The notes beneath the pieces were generated by a model that worked only from the letters and a program-made list of their open reading frames with translations, ran no database searches and was not told the origin of the DNA. Of a stretch of DNA of 64,000 nucleotides, positions 59,827-64,000 are shown piece after piece; positions within the stretch are counted from its first letter, which is position 1; each line of letters begins with the position of its first letter. Both the position numbers and the translations under genes were made by a program. The stretch spans positions 124,001 to 188,000 of the forward strand of contig NZ_JADRCR010000010.1 in NCBI RefSeq assembly GCF_016649425.1, read 5' to 3'. This stretch comes from Limnobaculum allomyrinae. GTDB taxonomy: Bacteria > Pseudomonadota > Gammaproteobacteria > Enterobacterales > Enterobacteriaceae.

Positions 59827-62378
59827 TGCCGGTTAAGATGATTACCAACGCAATAAAAGCGATTGATTACGACGTGTCTCTGTGTGACGTGTTGCCCAAC
59901 AAATGGTTCAGCAAAACATTATTATCTTTGAATATTTTGCTGTTCTCATCGTCCTTAATGGCAGCACAGCCAGACTCACCGGAAGCTCAGAGCGACGTGC
60001 CAGTATCAGAAAGAGCTGACGCACCACCGCGCCCAATTTCTGATACCGATGCGCTTCCCGAAATGTCATTGATGTTGGAAATTGTCATTAATGGTCGTCA
60101 GACACAAGATGTCACACCTGTCACTTATCGTTCTGGTCATTACTACATCTCCGCTGAAGCATTTAATCGTCTTGATTTGCCGCTAAAAATTACCGATGTA
60201 CCAGAAGTTGAAATTGATACGCTCAAAGATGTGCAAGCCAGTTACGAAAGTAATACTCAGCAGCTGTTAGTTACTGTTCCATCCGACTGGCTGCCAGAGC
60301 AGAGAATAAAAGATTATAAAAATCAGTCTTTTGAACCTGCAGAAAGTACACTTGGCTTACTGTTTAACTATGATATCTATGCCAGCCATAACTCCGGTGA
60401 CACAGAAAATGATGCTGTCTCTGCCTATACTGAACAACGTTTATTAGGCGCTATCGGCGTTTTATCGAATAACGGCGTCTATAACCAAAATCTAAACTCT
60501 GATACTAACAACAGTACTAACAATCGCTATCTTCGTTACGATACCAAATGGTACTACAACGATGAAAAGCGCATGCTTAAATACAGCGTTGGCGACATCA
60601 TTACCGATGCTCTTCCCTGGAGTACCTCCGTCCGTCTTGGAGGGTTACAGATTGGACGTAACTTCTCGACTCGCCCGGATTTAATTACTTATCCTTTACC
60701 TCAGTTCGCAGGGCAGGCTGCTGTTCCCAGCGCGGTTGATGTCTACATCGATAGCTACAAGTACTCCAGCTCCAATGTGAATCCCGGGCCATTTACCATT
60801 GAAACCGTGCCCTACATTAACGGAGCGGGTAATGCTAACGTAGTGATTACCGATCCTCTGGGACGTCAGGTTAATACCTCCGTATCGTTTTACGTCTCCA
60901 GTGAACTGCTACAACAAGGACTGAGCGATTTTAGCCTGTCGGCAGGAAAGATCCGTAATAACTACGGCTTAAAGAACTTTGATTATGATAATAATGCGGC
61001 CAGTGGCACGCTACGCTATGGCTTAACAAACTGGATAACACTCGAAGGTCGGGCTGAAGCTGCCAGCCAGCTAGATGTGGAAGGCGTTGGGGCTAATATT
61101 AAACTTGGTTCCTTTGGTATTTTAAGTGGCTCCTACAGTCAAAGCCATGCGCAAAAAGAGGCGTTTCAGGCAGTCAATGTCCCCACGTTATCATCTGATA
61201 CGATGGCGTCTAAAAGTCGCAACCTCAATGGTAATCAAAGATCTGTCGGTTACTCTTACACTCAACGTTATTTTGGTATTAATGCACAAAGAGTCATCCG
61301 CAATGATGAGTATGGCGATCTTTCCAGTTATAAAAGTAGTTATCGGTTAGACAAACAGGTTGACCAAATTACGGCTAATACTTCTTTTGATCAATATGGC
61401 TCTATCGGTATTGGCTACTTTGACGTCCACCAGTCTGATAACCATCGCTTCCGGCTGTTAAACCTCTCTTACAGTACTCCGTTGTTTAATAACAGCAGTC
61501 TGTATGCTTCGGTTAATCGTGAAATTGGTGCTTCCGGCTACAGTGCACAGGTCATTATCAGTATTCCATTAGGAGATTGGGGTGGTGCTTCAATCAGTTC
61601 CAGCCGCGATGAAAACAATAACTGGACACATCAGGCTAACTATAACCGGGTAGCCCCAACCGATGGCGGGTTGGGTTGGAATGTCTCTTATGCTAAAAGC
61701 CCTTCCGGCCAGACGGATTACAAGCAGGCCAGTCTCGATCTTTCTGCACGGAAAATGCGCCTTCAGGGGGGGATTTATGGCAGTGACCAACAAACTTATT
61801 GGGGAGAAGTCAGTGGTTCATTGGTTGCCATTAAACAAAATCTTTATGCCTCCAGAACTATTAGTGATTCTTTTGCATTAATTTCGACCACTGGCTATCC
61901 GGATATTCCCGTACGCTATGAAAACCAGCCTCTGGGAAAAACTGACAGTAACGGATACTTACTGATTCCAACGGTGACCTCATATACCCATGGTAAATAT
62001 GAAATTGACCCAATAGGTTTGCCCGCCGATGTCAAAGTTCCAATGGTTGAGCAATACCGTTCGGTCAAACAAAGCAGCGGAACCGTTATTGAATTTCCTG
62101 TCAGCAAGATCTTACCGGCCACCCTGACGTTGGTAGATAGCAACGGCACGCCACTTCCCAGAGGCAGCATCATCTATTTAAACGGTCAGGATAACGTGAG
62201 CTATGTTGGTTGGGATGGAGATTCTTATCTGGAAAATATTGCAGCAGAAAATAATTTAGTGGTTCAGCGAGCAGATAACCGTGCTCAATGTTACGTTCAC
62301 TTTACGTTACCAACACCAGAACCCACAGGGATCATTACGCTAAATACGCTGGTGTGTTCAGAAAAAGGAAAGCCATGA
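59826..62378 (+). CDS. Csu-type outer-membrane usher (CsuD-like)
   Basis: An 850-residue outer-membrane usher that translocates and assembles the pilus. It has an N-terminal chaperone-binding domain (LMLEIVINGRQTQDVTPV to about 190), a beta-barrel with a plug (FAGQAAVPSAVDVYIDSYKYSSSNVNPGPFTIETVPYINGAGN), and C-terminal Ig-like domains near 680-850. The start may be GTG 59826 or ATG 59838, the latter giving 846 residues. The stop overlaps the next start (ATGA). It belongs to the archaic clade rather than the FimD clade. Confidence 0.9.
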   Translation: MPVKMITNAIKAIDYDVSLCDVLPNKWFSKTLLSLNILLFSSSLMAAQPDSPEAQSDVPVSERADAPPRPISDTDALPEMSLMLEIVINGRQTQDVTPVTYRSGHYYISAEAFNRLDLPLKITDVPEVEIDTLKDVQASYESNTQQLLVTVPSDWLPEQRIKDYKNQSFEPAESTLGLLFNYDIYASHNSGDTENDAVSAYTEQRLLGAIGVLSNNGVYNQNLNSDTNNSTNNRYLRYDTKWYYNDEKRMLKYSVGDIITDALPWSTSVRLGGLQIGRNFSTRPDLITYPLPQFAGQAAVPSAVDVYIDSYKYSSSNVNPGPFTIETVPYINGAGNANVVITDPLGRQVNTSVSFYVSSELLQQGLSDFSLSAGKIRNNYGLKNFDYDNNAASGTLRYGLTNWITLEGRAEAASQLDVEGVGANIKLGSFGILSGSYSQSHAQKEAFQAVNVPTLSSDTMASKSRNLNGNQRSVGYSYTQRYFGINAQRVIRNDEYGDLSSYKSSYRLDKQVDQITANTSFDQYGSIGIGYFDVHQSDNHRFRLLNLSYSTPLFNNSSLYASVNREIGASGYSAQVIISIPLGDWGGASISSSRDENNNWTHQANYNRVAPTDGGLGWNVSYAKSPSGQTDYKQASLDLSARKMRLQGGIYGSDQQTYWGEVSGSLVAIKQNLYASRTISDSFALISTTGYPDIPVRYENQPLGKTDSNGYLLIPTVTSYTHGKYEIDPIGLPADVKVPMVEQYRSVKQSSGTVIEFPVSKILPATLTLVDSNGTPLPRGSIIYLNGQDNVSYVGWDGDSYLENIAAENNLVVQRADNRAQCYVHFTLPTPEPTGIITLNTLVCSEKGKP

Positions 62379-63347
62379 AGAACATACACGGCAATTCATC
62401 ACAGTTAGTCTTAACCCATTATATGATTCCGGGGATCATCCTGTTTATTTTGCTTATGGCATCTCCGCTACAGGCTGCCACCTGTAGAATTACCGCCAGT
62501 CCTACGGCAGAAGATCTTGGAACCACCAGCTCATTTAACGTTAATAGCGCCAGCGGGCTAAACACCTCCGGCCCTGGTGGTATTGCCTGCTCAGGGCTAA
62601 GTATCGATCTGTTATCCGGTAGTGTATTAACCGGAACCTTGAAAACCACCACCAATAATATGAATCTGGTTAACACCCAGATTCCCGGCGCTAAAATTCC
62701 TTATATGCTATACGCCGATAACACGACCAGTTACCCTTTTATCAAAAGCTGGAGGCCTTAATATTCTTAATCTGCTGGTGGTTGGATTAGGTGGGTCGAC
62801 GACGATTTACACTAAAACCACTCCACTGCAAAATATTCCAGCTGGAACCTATACGGATACCGTGACCATCTACTGGTATTCTAAAATGTGTCTGGCTAAC
62901 CTGTTAGGCGCTTGTGTCAGCCTGTCCCCTCCTGACGAAGGCACCAGCACTATTCAAATAAAACTGATTGTGACTAAAGATTGTCAAATCATTACTACCA
63001 CCAATATTGATTTTGGCAGCAGCGCTTTTGTCGATCAATTTCCGATAAAAGCAAACAATACAGTAACGCTCACCTGCTCTGCTCAGACCCCCTATAAAAC
63101 CTATTTCACTAATGGTGATAACTACAGTGCACCCTGGCGACAGATGAAAAGTTCGGGAAATGATTTCCTGCAATACAATATCTATTACCCTGATAATACG
63201 ACTGTTTGGAACAATTTATCCATGCAGTCCGGTACGGGTAATGGATTGAGTCAAAGTCTGATTTACTCGGCAATCATAAACCCCAGCCAACCAGCGCAGC
63301 CCGCTGGTAGTTATAGTGATACCGTCCAGTTTGTCGTGGAATATTAA
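62375..63347 (+). pseudogene. Csu-type tip adhesin (CsuE-like), frameshifted
   Basis: Two-domain tip adhesin split by one frameshift. The first frame has a signal peptide ending PLQAATCRI and an N-terminal SCPU-like domain, stopping at 62759-62761 after YMLYADNTTSYPFIKSWRP. The other frame continues with GGLNILNLLVVGLGGSTTIYTKT, then IPAGTYTDTVTIYWY and a second SCPU domain ending YSDTVQFVVEY. A one-base insertion between about 62737 and 62747, where TTTT and AAAA runs occur, would explain it. Without repair the product is a 128-residue fragment. Confidence 0.83.
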
Positions 63348-63400
63348 GGCACAATAAGTTATGTTTCCGATGATTGTTTTTCATACAAGGAAAAATAGAG

Positions 63401-63889
63401 ATGGGTAACCAGCATAACGTCACCAAAGTAGCCGATCTGTGTGATGCCTGTAGCGATCGCGTTCGGGTATTTGCACCACTGTTCACTGACTTTGGTGGAA
63501 AAACCGAATTTCACGGCCCCGTAGCTACAGTAAAATGTTTTGAAGATAACTCACTGGTAAAAAGCTTAAGTTTAACCCCCGGTAACGGCAGAATTATGGT
63601 GGTTGACGGTGGAGGAAGCGCCCGCTGCGCACTGTTGGGAGATAATCTGGCAACAAATTTAATTAACAACGGCTGGCAGGGTGCGATTATCTACGGCTAT
63701 ATCCGCGATAAAGCAGAACTGGCTCAAATGTCCATTGGCATTAAAGCACTAGGTGCAATCCCGTTACGCTCTGCCCGGAAGTCTGAGGGAACAATCGGAG
63801 AGCCCGTCGAGTTCGCTGGACAGGTAATCCAGGAAGGTGATTATATCTATGCTGATGACGACGGCATTATCATTCTCAATCCCGTCTGA
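63401..63889 (+). CDS. RraA-like family protein
   Basis: A 162-residue protein of the RraA fold (VADLCDACSDRVRVFAPLFTDFGGKTEFHGPVATVKCFEDN, GRIMVVDGGGSARCALLGDNLA, GIIIYGYIRDKAEL-type, DYIYADDDGIIIL). Family members include the RNase E inhibitor RraA and class II pyruvate aldolases (4-hydroxy-4-methyl-2-oxoglutarate aldolase). Similarity to E. coli RraA is moderate, so it may be a second paralogue rather than rraA itself. ATG 63401 is preceded by AAGGAAAAATAGAG. It stands alone between the pilus operon and gpt. Confidence 0.8.
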   Translation: MGNQHNVTKVADLCDACSDRVRVFAPLFTDFGGKTEFHGPVATVKCFEDNSLVKSLSLTPGNGRIMVVDGGGSARCALLGDNLATNLINNGWQGAIIYGYIRDKAELAQMSIGIKALGAIPLRSARKSEGTIGEPVEFAGQVIQEGDYIYADDDGIIILNPV

Positions 63890-63910
63890 TGAACGTAATC
63901 TGAAAACAAC

Positions 63911-63934
63911 AAAGCCCGGTATTAACCGGGCTTT
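63911..63934. terminator. Terminator between the RraA-like gene and gpt
   Basis: A 10-bp perfect stem AAAGCCCGGT / ACCGGGCTTT with loop ATTA. A-rich before and T-rich after, so it serves both convergent genes. Confidence 0.92.
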
Positions 63935-63951
63935 GTATTAGAATCTGATAA

Positions 63952-64000
63952 TTAGCAATCGCCAATCGGCTTCACAAATGCAACGCCCATATCCCACGGC
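63952..64000 (-). CDS. gpt: Xanthine-guanine phosphoribosyltransferase Gpt, C-terminal end
   Basis: Only the last 15 residues are in the window: PWDMGVAFVKPIGDC, matching the E. coli Gpt ending (QPWDMGVVFVPPI). The gene lies mostly beyond the right edge. Its place next to frsA and crl agrees with E. coli order, interrupted here by the pilus operon. Confidence 0.75.
   Translation of the reverse strand, partial: PWDMGVAFVKPIGDC

Noticed and set aside
62288-62374. Upstream extension of the tip-adhesin frame
   Set aside because: It lies inside the usher gene in another frame; ATG 62375 overlaps the usher stop, has a good ribosome site and begins a signal peptide.

Overview
The window is a chromosomal segment of a gammaproteobacterium of the order Enterobacterales. 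Gene order and protein sequences follow the Escherichia coli/Yersinia backbone: yajQ-yajL-thiI-xseB-ispA-dxs, thiL-nusB-ribH-ribD-nrdR, secF-secD-yajC-tgt-queA-acpH, proY-brnQ, and proA-proB-crl-frsA-gpt. Several details differ from E. coli: pgpA and panE are missing from their usual places, bioB is followed directly by bioD, and there is a Csu-type pilus operon. This suggests a lineage outside the core Enterobacteriaceae, possibly Budviciaceae. The family assignment is inference only.

Layout. 1-4232: end of araF, then araG, araH and araC (L-arabinose import and its regulator). 4233-9345: a second, unassigned CUT2 sugar importer (binding protein, ATPase, two permeases). 9369-13031: a lipoprotein, yajQ, yajL and a frameshifted general porin. 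13087-13390 and 19908-21000: non-coding, strongly structured repeat elements. 13400-19907: thiI, selO, and the isoprenoid block xseB-ispA-dxs. 21061-24749: thiL-nusB-ribH-ribD-nrdR. 24924-28930: an EamA exporter and the divergent biotin genes bioA / bioB-bioD with a BirA-type operator. 28998-33370: secF-secD-yajC-tgt. 33387-41297: a decayed prophage island bounded by a 16-bp direct repeat and inserted between tgt and queA. 41314-49779: queA, acpH, a peroxiredoxin, another structured repeat, proY, brnQ, an Ada-AlkA fusion and a nonsense-interrupted ogt. 49871-56704: ynfA, a MarR-GNAT fusion regulator divergent from a LysE-type exporter, a small lipoprotein, proA-proB, crl and frsA. 57319-63889: an archaic (Csu/sigma-type) chaperone-usher pilus operon with a frameshifted tip adhesin, then an RraA-like gene. 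The last 49 bases are the 3' end of gpt.

The most unusual content is non-coding. Two families of dispersed intergenic elements are present. Family 1 lies at 13087-13260 and 19928-20117, with an extra hairpin at 13343-13392. Family 2 lies at 20273-20998, with its 3' half tandemly repeated four times at exactly 150 bp, and at 44087-44348 in reverse orientation. Copies within each family differ in sequence, but their stems keep pairing through compensatory changes. That points to selection on a folded RNA or DNA form. I do not recognise either family.

The second notable structure is the queA/tgt island. Its 16-bp repeat lies 16 nt after the queA stop and 16 nt before the tgt start. Removing the island restores a 48-nt intergenic gap in the classical queA-tgt-yajC-secDF operon. 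Inside the island, a tail-protein gene and the integrase gene are joined head to head by what looks like a deletion. Four other genes carry apparent lesions (porin, ogt, csuE, integrase). These could be real decay or sequence errors.
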